A stretch of DNA of 64,000 nt from Fervidobacterium_A thailandense (GTDB lineage Bacteria > Thermotogota > Thermotogae > Thermotogales > Fervidobacteriaceae). Shown piece after piece: positions 37,204 through 47,044 of this stretch. Position numbers and translations under genes: made by a program. The stretch's first letter is position 1. The number at the start of each line of letters is the position of its first letter. Below the pieces are notes generated by a model that worked only from the letters and a program-made list of their open reading frames with translations, did no database searches and was not told the origin of the DNA. The DNA is taken from assembly GCF_041505935.1 (NCBI RefSeq), contig NZ_CP140110.1; one strand, given 5' to 3'.

Positions 37204-37980
37204 TTACTTGCGAGCGCGTGCTAAGAATGCCACGAGCTCACGAAGCGTTTTGACCCTATCGCTCGACTTGAGAAGATACGTCCCGATGAGGAACCCGCTT
37301 GGTTTGTACGGGAGGTACGGTTCGAGGTCCTCAAGACGCTTCACACCGCTCTCAACGACGAGCGGAATGTCAGACGGTAGCTTTTTCACCACCTCGAGAG
37401 TATGAGTGTGAGAAACTTGGAGCGTTCTGAGATTCCTCGAGTTCACACCCAGAACGTACGGAACGCTGAGATCTTTCAACTTTTCGTAGGACTCAAGCTC
37501 ATGGAGTTCGATGAGAAGATCCAGGCCGAGCTCGTACGCAAAGTACGCAAGTTTCTGAAGTTGTTCCTTTTCGAGCATCTCGGCAATCAGAAGCACGCAG
37601 TCTGCTCCGTAAAGAATGCTTTCGCACAGTTGTCGTGAAGAGACGATGAAGTCCTTTCTGAGTATTGGTAGCGAGGTGGCTGTTCGAGCCATTTTTAGGT
37701 CCTCAAGGCTTCCATCAAAGCGAGGGGTGTCAGTGAGTATCGAGACGGCGCTTGCACCGGCCCGTTCGTAATCGGCAAGGACCTGCCGAACATCGTCAGG
37801 TGTTCCTTTGGCCCCACATGTCACTTCTTGCAGGAGCGGGCCCTCCGACGGCGAACGTCTCTTGAACTCCGCGATCACGCCGCACGTCCCGCGCTGACTG
37901 AACGATTTGTAGAAACGGCCCGGGCTCGCCCGCACATACAGTTGCTCTTTTTCAAGCCTGACACGCTCGAGAAAATCCAC
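37204..37980 (-). CDS. trpC: Indole-3-glycerol phosphate synthase
   Basis: 258-residue TIM barrel converting CdRP to indole glycerol phosphate. It has IAEFKRRSPSEG with a catalytic Lys, ILTDTPRFDGS, LRKDFI with the general-acid Lys, LGVNSRNL and VESGV. Monofunctional, not fused to TrpF. GTG start; 6-base gap from trpD. Confidence 0.97.
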   Translation of the reverse strand: MDFLERVRLEKEQLYVRASPGRFYKSFSQRGTCGVIAEFKRRSPSEGPLLQEVTCGAKGTPDDVRQVLADYERAGASAVSILTDTPRFDGSLEDLKMARTATSLPILRKDFIVSSRQLCESILYGADCVLLIAEMLEKEQLQKLAYFAYELGLDLLIELHELESYEKLKDLSVPYVLGVNSRNLRTLQVSHTHTLEVVKKLPSDIPLVVESGVKRLEDLEPYLPYKPSGFLIGTYLLKSSDRVKTLRELVAFLARARK

Positions 37981-37986
37981 GTCTAT

Positions 37987-39051
37987 TCACCTCGCCAATG
38001 TTGTTTGGCTGAACGCTCGAATGGATTCGAGTAGCTCGGTCACTTTGCCATCGTTTATGAGTTTTTCGGCAAGTTCGATACCGTCAGCAGGTGTTTTGAC
38101 AACGGCTCGCGTGAAGAGCGCGTACCCAGCGTTGAGCAAAACCACATCCCTCTTAGGACCGTGCATTTTGCCCGAGAGTATTTCCCAAATCAGCTTAGCG
38201 TTATCCGATGCGCTTCCGCCGCGGAGGTCCTCAGGACTTGCTCGTTCAAATCCATGAATAGACGGATCTATCTCAAGTTCCTCCACGATACCGTTGTGCA
38301 CGAGCAGCGCTTTTGAAGTTGTCGAAAGTGTCAGCTCATCCATTCCGTCGTTGCCCATGAAAACCAGCGCGCGTTTCACGTTCCGGCGAACGAGTATCGA
38401 GGCGTATGTATCGAGCATCTTGGCGTCTGAAACGCCGATGAAGAAATAGTCTGGTTTCAGTGGGTTCGCAAGAGGTCCTGCAAAGTTGAAAACTGTTCTG
38501 AACGGTAGCGACCTCCTGATGGGCACTACGTTCCTGAGTGCTGGATGGTAGGTTGGGGCAAAGAGGAAGCAAAAATTCGTCTTTTCGAGCATTTTTAACG
38601 CATCTTCCGGTGACATTAAGATGTTCACGCCCAAGGCTTCGAGAACATCGGCACTACCGCACTTGCTCGAAGCGGCACGGTTCCCGTGTTTCGCAACTTT
38701 CACACCGGCGGCCGCAACGATGAGTGCAACGGCGGTTGAAATGTTGAACGTATCGTGTCCGTCACCGCCGGTTCCGACAACGTCCAGCAATTCGTAGTCC
38801 GGCCTTGGAACCTTAGTAGCACGTTTGAACATGACCTCGAGGAGCCCTTCGAGCTCGCTTGCGGCCACGCCTCTCATCGATAACGCACTCAGAACAGCGA
38901 CGATCTTGTATTTCGCTTCGACCGAGCTATCGGCGGCCAGATCAAAGACGTTCTCAAAAAGAGAGATGCTCTCGTTCAGATCCAAGTAGCCTCCACCGTA
39001 CACCTTCTTCAGTGCGAAATCGAGAAAGACATCGGTTGCCAGAGTGATCAC
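37987..39051 (-). CDS. trpD: Anthranilate phosphoribosyltransferase
   Basis: 354 residues. The PRPP-binding DVVGTGGDGHDTFNIST, then KHGNRAASSKCGSADVLE and NFAGPLANP are hallmarks. It transfers phosphoribosyl to anthranilate. GTG start overlaps the trpG stop by 4 bases; TrpG and TrpD are separate here, whereas Thermotoga has them fused (recalled). Confidence 0.97.
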   Translation of the reverse strand: MITLATDVFLDFALKKVYGGGYLDLNESISLFENVFDLAADSSVEAKYKIVAVLSALSMRGVAASELEGLLEVMFKRATKVPRPDYELLDVVGTGGDGHDTFNISTAVALIVAAAGVKVAKHGNRAASSKCGSADVLEALGVNILMSPEDALKMLEKTNFCFLFAPTYHPALRNVVPIRRSLPFRTVFNFAGPLANPLKPDYFFIGVSDAKMLDTYASILVRRNVKRALVFMGNDGMDELTLSTTSKALLVHNGIVEELEIDPSIHGFERASPEDLRGGSASDNAKLIWEILSGKMHGPKRDVVLLNAGYALFTRAVVKTPADGIELAEKLINDGKVTELLESIRAFSQTTLAR

Positions 39052-39656
39052 CCCCGCACACTAAAGCTTTTTGCGAATTCAACAAAGTTCCTGATCATCT
39101 CGAAACCGTGATCCGTGAAGAGTGACTCGGGATGGAACTGGACTCCCTCGATTGGAAAACGTTTGTGACGAAGACCCATGACCTCTCCGTCTTCCGATTG
39201 GGCTGTCAGGATTAGTTCAGAACCAGCAAGGGTGTCTCTGTCAACTATGAGCGAGTGGTACCGCATGACGTTTATCGGTGATGGTATACCCTGAAAGATC
39301 CCTTTCCCGTCGTGGAAACATTTTCTGGTCTTCCCATGAACGACCTCTTTGGCGTTCTTAACCTCGCAACCGAAAGCGTAACCAATCACCTGGTGGCCCA
39401 GACAGATACCGAGTACTGGAATGTCAGCTCCAAGCGTTCGGACAAGTTCGACCACATCGGGAATATCCTTCGGATGCCCGGGTCCAGGTGAGATAATTAT
39501 TCCCTCGAGCTCTCCGCTCTTCTTCTTTTCGGAAAGTTCATCTAAGCGGAACTCATCGTTTCGGTAAACGCTCACACGCTCTTCGCCAACGAGAGTCATA
39601 ACGTACTGCACGAGATTGTAAGTGAAAGAGTCGTAATTGTCGATCACGACGAACAT
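39048..39656 (-). CDS. trpG: Anthranilate synthase component II (glutaminase)
   Basis: I start at ATG 39656 after GAGGTG, giving 202 residues; a longer open frame overlaps trpE. It begins FVVIDNYDSFTYNLVQY and has GPGHP, the nucleophile motif LGICLGHQVIGY and QFHPES, typical of class I amidotransferases. It supplies ammonia to TrpE. A PabA role in folate synthesis is also possible. Confidence 0.96.
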   Translation of the reverse strand: MFVVIDNYDSFTYNLVQYVMTLVGEERVSVYRNDEFRLDELSEKKKSGELEGIIISPGPGHPKDIPDVVELVRTLGADIPVLGICLGHQVIGYAFGCEVKNAKEVVHGKTRKCFHDGKGIFQGIPSPINVMRYHSLIVDRDTLAGSELILTAQSEDGEVMGLRHKRFPIEGVQFHPESLFTDHGFEMIRNFVEFAKSFSVRG

Positions 39657-39688
39657 CGATAATTCACCTCGGCTTCCGTAAACCGTCG

Positions 39689-41188
39689 TTAGGCGATCCC
39701 ATCGATTTCGGCGCCAGCGACACGTAGGAGTGCCATCGCTTTGTTTATGGTCTCTTGGTACTCGTTTTCCGGTACAGAATCGTAGACGATCCCAGCACCA
39801 GCTTGGGTGAAGAGTTTTCCGTTTTTGAGAAGGCCGCTTCGGATCGTGATCGCAAAATCCGCGTCGCCGGCCCACGAGATGTAACCGACGCTGCCCGCGT
39901 AAAACTCTCTTGCCACGTTTTCGGTTTCCTCGATGATTTCCATCGCTCTAACCTTCGGAGCACCAATCACGGTGCCTGCTGGAAATGTTGCAGCTAAAGC
40001 ATCAAGCGCGTTCAATCCGCTCCTAAGTTCGCCAGTGACCTCCGAGACGATGTGCATGACGTGCGAGTAGCGCTCGATGTACATGAGTCTTGGCACACGA
40101 ACAGTTCCAGCCCGCGCAACCCTTCCGATGTCGTTGCGCGCAAGGTCAACGAGCATCGAGTGTTCGGCAAGTTCTTTCTCATCAGCGAGAAGCTCCCTCT
40201 CGATGGCTTCGTCCTCTTCGACCGTTGTTCCACGCTTTCGCGTGCCAGCAATCGGATGGACGACGACCTTCCCTCCGGTCACTTTTATGAGTGTCTCCGG
40301 CGAACTTCCGAAGAGGGAGAACTCTCCTGTCTGTACGAGGAACATATAGGGCGACGGATTGGTGTATCTGAGCCTCCTGTAAAGTTCTACGGCACCAACG
40401 TTCGTCTCGAGCGCAAAGCGCTGGGAGTAAACGACCTGGAACGCGTCACCAGCGTGGATGTAGCGTTTGATCTTTTCAACTCTCTCGCAAAACTCCGATT
40501 TTGACAAGTACGTTGTCATTTTCGTTTTACCGGTCTCTCTGGCCACCAACTCGTTCTGGCTAAGTGGGTATTTCTCCAAAAGCGAGAGTTCGCGCCTGGC
40601 AACATCCAGCGAGAAACTGCGCGCCGGCTGAACCAGGACGTTCCACATGAGTCTCCTGTAGTTGTCGAAGATCACAAGGACGCTTGGAAATATGAGCGTG
40701 ACCTCCGGAAAGCTAAGCTCGCGCGTCTTCGCAAAGCTAACTTTCTCGAAATACTGGACAGACTCGTATCCGAGCAGCACGAGCGCCATGGGAACCATCG
40801 CCGGCACGAATTTTTCCTCCTCGCCAAGCTCGGTGTCGACTTCGAACGTTACGGAATCACTAACTAGGGTTGCGATCTTTCGTAGAGCTTCGAGGACGGC
40901 TCTCGGAGAATCAAGTTCAAGCACGCTACTCACGAGCCCTTTTAGTTCCAAGCGGCGGTTGGATACGGTTACCGTGAGAAAAGGCTCAGCACCAATGAAT
41001 GAATAACGCCCGACTTTTTCGTGTTGTTCGGCGCTTTCGAGGAGAAATGACGGGCCGTCACCGTACGCGTAGCGTACCTTCAGGTACATCGACATCGGCG
41101 TTTCGAGGTCCGCCAACCTTCGTAATGCAAATCCGCTAAGCTTTTCAGATCTTAGACGATCCAGCACCCGATCAAGCATGCGCTCCAC
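39689..41188 (-). CDS. trpE: Anthranilate synthase component I
   Basis: 499 residues converting chorismate and ammonia to anthranilate. FLLESAE near residue 50 is the Trp feedback-binding LLES motif, so allosteric inhibition by Trp is likely. The catalytic half has IAGTRKRG, DLARNDIGRV and FPAGTVIGAPKVRAM. GGTGG precedes the ATG. 36 bases after tyrA. Confidence 0.96.
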   Translation of the reverse strand: MERMLDRVLDRLRSEKLSGFALRRLADLETPMSMYLKVRYAYGDGPSFLLESAEQHEKVGRYSFIGAEPFLTVTVSNRRLELKGLVSSVLELDSPRAVLEALRKIATLVSDSVTFEVDTELGEEEKFVPAMVPMALVLLGYESVQYFEKVSFAKTRELSFPEVTLIFPSVLVIFDNYRRLMWNVLVQPARSFSLDVARRELSLLEKYPLSQNELVARETGKTKMTTYLSKSEFCERVEKIKRYIHAGDAFQVVYSQRFALETNVGAVELYRRLRYTNPSPYMFLVQTGEFSLFGSSPETLIKVTGGKVVVHPIAGTRKRGTTVEEDEAIERELLADEKELAEHSMLVDLARNDIGRVARAGTVRVPRLMYIERYSHVMHIVSEVTGELRSGLNALDALAATFPAGTVIGAPKVRAMEIIEETENVAREFYAGSVGYISWAGDADFAITIRSGLLKNGKLFTQAGAGIVYDSVPENEYQETINKAMALLRVAGAEIDGIA

Positions 41189-41224
41189 CTCGGTATTCTC
41201 CAGGCTTGAGCTTGTGTCTTCAAA

Positions 41225-42001
41225 CTATCCCTGAATCTGTCCGTGGCCGATGCGGACACGGAGCTTCTTGAGGAATTTGCTCAACTCCTCGTGGTCCCGG
41301 TCTCGCACAATGTGTTTGAGGTACTCCAAGTTCGCCGCGATCTTGTCTATCTCGCGAACTGAAAAGTCATTAAACAAGATCTCGGAGATCAGCTTATCGT
41401 CCTCGTTCAAAAGTCCGGTGACGATGTCGAGGTGTTTCTTGAAGGTCGTTCCTGGCACAACAGTGTTGTCGACTCGGCTTGCGAAGACGAACGAGGCGAT
41501 GAACGGAACACTGAGTGAGTAAGCCATCATTTCGTCGTGCTCTTCGAATGTCAAATAGAAAAACCGCATCGAGTAGTTAGCGAAGAACTCTTCGAAGAGT
41601 GCCATGGTCTCCTCGTCGGAGCCTTTGATAAAGATCACGTTCTCTCCATGTATTCGCTCCATACTTGCGAACGTCGGTCCGAACATCGGGTGGAGCGAGA
41701 CGAACCTCCTACCCGAGTTCGTATAGTAGTTGGCCACGCGGGTCTTTATCGATGCTATATCGCACACCACCGTGTGCTCGCCGAGTACAGGTTCGACACT
41801 CAGGAACGCCTCAACTGCGTTGTCAAGCGATGCACAGTTGAGTACGATGTCGGGTGGCTCGGTGACAACTTCGTTCAGCGATACGTCCATCTTCTTGTCG
41901 TAGCCGATGACTATCCAACCCTCACCCAGGAACCTCGCTAAACGATTGGCAAACCAACTACCCATCTTTCCCAGGCCAAGTACAAGGAGCTTTTTCGGCA
42001 A
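41225..42001 (-). CDS. tyrA: Prephenate dehydrogenase family protein
   Basis: 258 residues. LLVLGLGKMGSWFANRLA is an NAD(P)-binding Rossmann start; SIKTRV and SLHPMFGPT match the TyrA active-site region, and a helical dimerisation half follows. It makes 4-hydroxyphenylpyruvate (or L-tyrosine from arogenate). Shorter than common bacterial TyrA and without an ACT domain, so Tyr feedback by that route is absent. TTG start follows GGGGGG. Confidence 0.9.
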   Translation of the reverse strand: MPKKLLVLGLGKMGSWFANRLARFLGEGWIVIGYDKKMDVSLNEVVTEPPDIVLNCASLDNAVEAFLSVEPVLGEHTVVCDIASIKTRVANYYTNSGRRFVSLHPMFGPTFASMERIHGENVIFIKGSDEETMALFEEFFANYSMRFFYLTFEEHDEMMAYSLSVPFIASFVFASRVDNTVVPGTTFKKHLDIVTGLLNEDDKLISEILFNDFSVREIDKIAANLEYLKHIVRDRDHEELSKFLKKLRVRIGHGQIQG

Positions 42002-42056
42002 ATTGATCCCCCCACTACTCTATCTCACCGAATCCATGAGCGTCTATACTCTCGGC

Positions 42057-43169
42057 TCATCTTTCGACGACCAGTGAGTCGTACAGGCCGAGCATTCTTA
42101 ATTCCATAGTTTTCGCTTTGAGACCGGCAACGAACACGTCGAATGAGTCAAGCACGCGTTCTGTTTCGAAATCTACGAAGAACCTGTAAACGTGTGGCTC
42201 ACTGCGCGACGGAAGCGAGACGATCCTCGTGAGGTTCACCTCTCTCGATTTGAAGTACTCCAGCACACCCAAAAGTGCGCCCGGTCTGTCCTCGAGAAGG
42301 AATGTCACGGCGCATTTGGAGCCAGTCGCTCTCGTCTCCTTCGAGAGGATCCAAAAGGACGTGCGGTTGTGCGGGTAATCCTGGATCGATTCTTTTAAGA
42401 CCTCGAGACCGTAAATCTTGGCTGCGAGTTCACTACCGATTGCCGCAGCATTCGACATCCGTTCGCTGGCCAGTTTTCTTGCGGCGCCGGCGGTGTCGTA
42501 GTACTCGACAGACTCGAGCGAAAGTCTCTTAAGGAAGTTCCTACACTGTGCGAGTGCCTGCGGGTGAGAGTACACGAACCTGATATTTCTCGGATCAGTC
42601 TCCGGTAACGTGAGGAGGCAATGTCTTATCGGAAGGACGATCTCGCAAACGACGTAAAGGTCGCTCTCGAGAAGGGCGTATGTAGCCGAAGGTATTGGAC
42701 CCTCGAGTGAGTTCTGTACCGGAAGGATCCCATAATCGATCAACCCGCGCTCGACGTTGTCGATGATGTCCTCAAAGGTTCTGAATGGTAGCGTGACGGC
42801 ACGTTCGCGCAGTACCTCAGCGATGAACTTCAGCGCCGCTATCTCGCTGTACGCTCCGTGCTCGCCTTGGAATCCGATCAGTTTCGCACTACCAGATTGT
42901 AGCTCTCTACTCCGCTGGAGCACACTGGCGTACATCCTCTCGGCAAACTTGGAGCCGACTAGGAGCTCATTCGATACCGACCGTACGTGCGAGAGGACCT
43001 CATCCTCCCGAACCGGATCGACAATCGATCCTTTGAGGCGACCGATACGGAGTGCGATTTCAAACCGCTCGTTGAGCAGGAGGAGAATCTTAGTGTCGAG
43101 TGTGTCTATGATCTCCCTAAGCCTCGCAAGTTCTGTAGTTCTTTCGTCCATCCCGTTCTCAAGCGCCAC
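42057..43169 (-). CDS. pheA: Chorismate mutase / prephenate dehydratase (P-protein)
   Basis: Bifunctional enzyme of Phe synthesis, about 370 residues. An AroQ chorismate mutase helical domain (LREIIDTLDTKILLLLNERF) is followed by prephenate dehydratase (GEHGAYSEIAA, PVQNSLEGPI, HNRTSFWIL) and a C-terminal ACT domain (RPGALLGVLEYF) expected to bind Phe. GTG 43169, after GGGGGG, is preferred; ATG 43151 is the alternative. Overlaps aroC by 11 bases. Confidence 0.95.
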   Translation of the reverse strand: MALENGMDERTTELARLREIIDTLDTKILLLLNERFEIALRIGRLKGSIVDPVREDEVLSHVRSVSNELLVGSKFAERMYASVLQRSRELQSGSAKLIGFQGEHGAYSEIAALKFIAEVLRERAVTLPFRTFEDIIDNVERGLIDYGILPVQNSLEGPIPSATYALLESDLYVVCEIVLPIRHCLLTLPETDPRNIRFVYSHPQALAQCRNFLKRLSLESVEYYDTAGAARKLASERMSNAAAIGSELAAKIYGLEVLKESIQDYPHNRTSFWILSKETRATGSKCAVTFLLEDRPGALLGVLEYFKSREVNLTRIVSLPSRSEPHVYRFFVDFETERVLDSFDVFVAGLKAKTMELRMLGLYDSLVVER

Positions 43170-44196
43170 GAGTATCCCCCCCATTTTGAAATATCACTTG
43201 CCACCGCTCGTAACCATATCTGATGAGAAGAAGATCAGCAAGCGTGATCGCAACCATCGCCTCGACGATCGGTGGAAACCTGAGTGCGATACACACATCG
43301 TGCCGCCCACGCACACGTAGCTCGGTTCGTTCCCCCGTTCGGAGGTCGACCGTACGCTGGGGCAGCGAGATACTCGCCGTCGGACGAACCGCAAGTCTCA
43401 GAACTATCTCGTTCCCGTTCGTGATGCCACCGTTCAGTCCGCCTGAGTTATTTGTTGCCGTTCGACCATTCGTGTCTATGATCTCGTCGTTAAATTCCGA
43501 GCCTCTCATTCTCGCACAAGCGAAACCAGCGCCAAACTCTATACCCTTGACACCTGGAATCGAGAAAAGTGCGTGCGCCAGTAAGCTTTCCACGGAGTCA
43601 AAAAACGGTTCCCCAAGCCCCACCGGCACCGAACGCACAGAGCACCTGACAACGGCACCGACCGAGTCACCGGCTCTTTCGAGCTCTTCAAGGAGCTTCG
43701 CGTAACCCGTGCGCGTTCCGCCGATTTCTTCGATATAGGCGTGGACCTTTATTGGGCGTATCACTTTTTTTGCAACCACACCAGCTGCCACGAGCCCGGC
43801 CGTGAGTCGCCCCGAAAAATGCCCTCCTCCGCGGTAGTCGTTGAAGCCCCAGTACTTCTGGCGAGCTGTCATGTCGGCATGCCCCGGCCTTGGCAGATAC
43901 CTTATCTCCTCATAGTCAGATGGCCTCACGTCTTCGTTAGGAAATGTTATTGTAACTGGAGCACCGGTGGTCCGCCCATCGAAAACGCCGGACTGTATGC
44001 ACGGTTCGTCTCGATCGACACGCTTTGTTGTTCCAAGCTTACCGGCACGGCGGCGCAACATGTCTGTTCTGAAATCGTTAACCCCAAGAGGGATCCCGGC
44101 GGGAACGCCGTCAATGACCACACCAACTACCGGACCGTGCGATTCGCCGAAGATGCTCACTCGAAAGACACGACCGAACGAGTTCAATGGACTCAC
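43159..44196 (-). CDS. aroC: Chorismate synthase
   Basis: Flavin-dependent last step to chorismate. 345 residues: FGRVFRVSIFGESHGPVVG at the start, RRRAGKLGTTKR, RPGHADMTARQKY, and SGRLTAGLVAAGVVAKK and GGITNGNEIVLRLAV. GTG start overlaps the aroA stop by 4 bases (GTGA). Confidence 0.97.
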   Translation of the reverse strand: MSPLNSFGRVFRVSIFGESHGPVVGVVIDGVPAGIPLGVNDFRTDMLRRRAGKLGTTKRVDRDEPCIQSGVFDGRTTGAPVTITFPNEDVRPSDYEEIRYLPRPGHADMTARQKYWGFNDYRGGGHFSGRLTAGLVAAGVVAKKVIRPIKVHAYIEEIGGTRTGYAKLLEELERAGDSVGAVVRCSVRSVPVGLGEPFFDSVESLLAHALFSIPGVKGIEFGAGFACARMRGSEFNDEIIDTNGRTATNNSGGLNGGITNGNEIVLRLAVRPTASISLPQRTVDLRTGERTELRVRGRHDVCIALRFPPIVEAMVAITLADLLLIRYGYERWQVIFQNGGDTRGA

Positions 44197-45596
44197 CCCG
44201 CAACACCATTAAGCTCTTTGAGTACCATCTCGACAACTTTGTAGAAACTTGGGAAAGATTTTGCCACGCACGAGGCATTCGTTATGGAAATGCCCCCACG
44301 TCTTCTCAAACCGATCAACGTGGCAGCCATCGCAATCCTATGGTCGTTGTGTGAGTCGACCTCAATTTGATCTTCTTGCGGCAATACATTCGGTCCAAGC
44401 CCGTCGATAATGAAGCTGTCGTCGCTGATCTCGTATCTGACGCCAACGGCGTCAAGCAGTCTACCGAGCGCCTGGAGGCGGTTGCTCTCTTTAAACCTAA
44501 GCCTCTTGACACCGTACATGTGCGTCCGACCACGGCAAAAAACGGCGAGAGGGACGAGTGGTGGGACAAGGTCTGGACAATCGGTGAAGTCAAACTCGAA
44601 ACCGTTCATACTCTCGACGCGATCGATCGAAAACGCCCCATTTTCGAATTTCACGCGAACACCGGCGCGTTCGAGTACATTAAGCACGGCCCTATCGGCT
44701 TGTAGACTCGAAGGCGACAGATTCAAAATGCGCACATCGACACCATCGAGTTTGAGTAACGCGGCAAGCACCAGAAGAAACGCGCCAGCAGACCAATCGC
44801 CTTCCACTTCGTATGACCCTCCGACGTAATGCTGGCGGCCCGAGACATGGAATTCGGTGAAGTCCTCCGAAGTGCGGACCCTTATGCCAAAACGCTCCAT
44901 CGTTTCAAGCGTCATCGCTATGTATGGCTTGCTCGTAGGGTTCTCAACAATCACCGTCGAATCGCCATCGGTGAGTGGAAGTGCCATCAAAAGTCCGGAA
45001 AGAAGCTGGCTTGTCAGAGAGGCGTCGATCCGGCCATGCGCTGCTCTTAAACGACCGGACACGTTGACTGGTAGATAACCGGCGTTCGTCTCTACAAGGA
45101 GTCCGAAGGCCTTGAGTCCGGCAACAATATCGAACGGTCGTTTGAGCAGCGACCCCCGACCCGTAACTGTTGTAACGGCGGTGTCATCACCGAACAGACC
45201 AAGTATTGGAAGCACCATCCTCGCGCATAAACCGGACTCGCCACATTCCAGTTTGCTTGGACGGGCTGTCCTCAGAGAAGCGCCGGAATCGGGTGAACTG
45301 AACATCACATCTCGACTGTCAAGAACGCCATCTCCCGAGTGACTCTCGGTTATTTTGACTCCAAACGCCTTTGCCACCTCGAGTGATGCCGAAGCATCTT
45401 CACAACTCGATACGTTCCGAAGCCGTACCTCACCGGACCCCTCGCAACAGGCAACGGAAAGTAAAGAAGCAAAAATGGCCCTAATCGATTGACTCTTCGA
45501 TGGCGGTGCAGTAAAGGTCACGGTGCGTCCAACAGGTGCGTCAATCTTGATAGGAACAACGATCGCGCGATCGCTCGTCTGGTCAACCAATAACAT
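44193..45596 (-). CDS. aroA: 5-enolpyruvylshikimate-3-phosphate synthase
   Basis: 467 residues, longer than the typical 420-430, with an N-terminal stretch before APPSKSQSIRAIF. LSSCEDASA, an EPSP-synthase-like RTARPSKLECGESG segment, and RFKESNRL with DHRIAMA near the end identify it. It joins shikimate-3-phosphate and PEP. ATG 45596 is 10 bases after GAGGAG and lies inside the end of the aroEK gene. Confidence 0.95.
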   Translation of the reverse strand: MLLVDQTSDRAIVVPIKIDAPVGRTVTFTAPPSKSQSIRAIFASLLSVACCEGSGEVRLRNVSSCEDASASLEVAKAFGVKITESHSGDGVLDSRDVMFSSPDSGASLRTARPSKLECGESGLCARMVLPILGLFGDDTAVTTVTGRGSLLKRPFDIVAGLKAFGLLVETNAGYLPVNVSGRLRAAHGRIDASLTSQLLSGLLMALPLTDGDSTVIVENPTSKPYIAMTLETMERFGIRVRTSEDFTEFHVSGRQHYVGGSYEVEGDWSAGAFLLVLAALLKLDGVDVRILNLSPSSLQADRAVLNVLERAGVRVKFENGAFSIDRVESMNGFEFDFTDCPDLVPPLVPLAVFCRGRTHMYGVKRLRFKESNRLQALGRLLDAVGVRYEISDDSFIIDGLGPNVLPQEDQIEVDSHNDHRIAMAATLIGLRRRGGISITNASCVAKSFPSFYKVVEMVLKELNGVAG

Positions 45597-46968
45597 AGGT
45601 CTCAAGCTCCTCGCTCAAGATTTGAACGATCTCTTCTGGCGTTCTTCCTTCGGTTGGTACCACAAGGTCCGCCACGGAGAAGTAGAGATCGAGCCGTTCG
45701 TTCAACATCACTTTCAACTTGCACACGGTTTCTTCAACACCGTCAGCTTTTAGAAGTGGCCGGTCCGTCGTACCGGCCAAACGAGATGCACATTCGTCAG
45801 GACCGGCCCACAGCCAGATTACATGACCTTCGGTGAGCTGCTGACGATTTTCGGCTTTCAGAACTATGCCACCTCCCGTCGATACAATTTGCGCACCGTC
45901 CTTGCGTAACACGTCCGACAGAACGACGGTCTCGAGTTCACGAAAACGCGTCTCCGTCAGTTTTTCAAAGATCTCCGACACACTCATGCCAGTTCTCTCT
46001 TCGATCAACACATCAGTGTCAACGTGTTCGGCGTCGGTGACCGCCGCAAGGAGCCGCCCTACCGTCGTCTTTCCGGTTCCGGAGAGTCCGATGAGAAAAA
46101 CGACAGGCTTCTTAGAGCGTGAATTTTTCAATACGTGCTCCCATGAATTGTCGAAAATCTCATCCCAAATGTTTGGATCGATGTCCTTCTCGGTAAAAAT
46201 TCTGAACGCCTCGAGCCCCTGTGCAAGGAGCCACGTCTCACCGGGTACGTACACGCCGCCAGTCACTTCCACTCGCTCTCGGTAGTTCGCGTCGATGAAA
46301 ACCGCGTTCTTACCCAGTTCAAGTTTCCTGAGTTCCTCAGGGCGCACCGAAAGACAGTTGAGAATGAGTTCAAACGTTTCGAGTCTGGTTGGAAATTCTT
46401 CAAGCTTGGCCGTGCTCACCGTGACGTGGTCACCGGCAAACTTCTTAGCGAGAAGCGAAGCTTTGCCCACCGTTCGGTTGAAGACCGTCACATCGAACTT
46501 GGTTCCTGTATCTTGACCATAAAGAGTCATTGCTGCGAGTACCGCGCGTGCAGCGCCACCTGCACCGAGTAGTGCAGTTTTCACACATTCGCTGGAACCA
46601 GTCCCGATGTAGCGTCGCAAAAATTTTTCGATAGCAAGCACATCGGTGTTCGTACAGAACGGATTTGCACACCCCATCTCGGTTGAGCGTCTGAAGGCAA
46701 CTGTATTCACAGCACCACTCAGAAGAGCAGTTTCACTCACGCCCCAACCGCGGGCTTTACAAACGCGAAACGCGTCTTCTTTAAAAGGTGCTGTGATGTT
46801 AATTCCGTCAATTCTTAAGTGCTCTGACAGCTCCAAAGCCTCTTCAAAACTCGAGACCCTGAGACGTGTGTAGCTACAGCTCACGCCAAGTCTTGAACCG
46901 AACTTCGCGAAAATTAATGGACTCTTGCTGTGATATATTGGAGAACCTACGACCGCAAACTTCAGCAT
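45583..46968 (-). CDS. aroEK: Shikimate dehydrogenase - shikimate kinase fusion
   Basis: 461 residues in two domains. Residues 1-265 are AroE: AVVGSPIYHSKSP, GINITAPFKEDAF with catalytic Lys/Asp context, and LLGAGGAARAVLAA for NADP. Residues 285-461 are AroK: GLSGTGKTTVGRLLA (P-loop), HVDTDVLIEERTG, STGGGIVL and RPLL. The fusion performs two pathway steps, reducing dehydroshikimate and phosphorylating shikimate. In Thermotoga (recalled) AroK is instead fused to AroB. Confidence 0.95.
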   Translation of the reverse strand: MLKFAVVGSPIYHSKSPLIFAKFGSRLGVSCSYTRLRVSSFEEALELSEHLRIDGINITAPFKEDAFRVCKARGWGVSETALLSGAVNTVAFRRSTEMGCANPFCTNTDVLAIEKFLRRYIGTGSSECVKTALLGAGGAARAVLAAMTLYGQDTGTKFDVTVFNRTVGKASLLAKKFAGDHVTVSTAKLEEFPTRLETFELILNCLSVRPEELRKLELGKNAVFIDANYRERVEVTGGVYVPGETWLLAQGLEAFRIFTEKDIDPNIWDEIFDNSWEHVLKNSRSKKPVVFLIGLSGTGKTTVGRLLAAVTDAEHVDTDVLIEERTGMSVSEIFEKLTETRFRELETVVLSDVLRKDGAQIVSTGGGIVLKAENRQQLTEGHVIWLWAGPDECASRLAGTTDRPLLKADGVEETVCKLKVMLNERLDLYFSVADLVVPTEGRTPEEIVQILSEELETYVIG

Positions 46969-47044
46969 ATGGCACTACCCCTTCGCACCTTACAGGAAAC
47001 TCAAAAAGTACTCGCAGTCATGCTAATCTCGTTACTTCGCCATC

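Noticed and set aside
39657..39875. Upstream extension of trpG into trpE
   Set aside because: The extension is basic, unlike any TrpG, and a good ribosome site precedes ATG 39656.
42757..43320. Long antisense frames within the aroC-pheA and neighbouring aromatic genes
   Set aside because: Ser/Arg-rich antisense shadows caused by the GC-rich codon usage of the sense genes.
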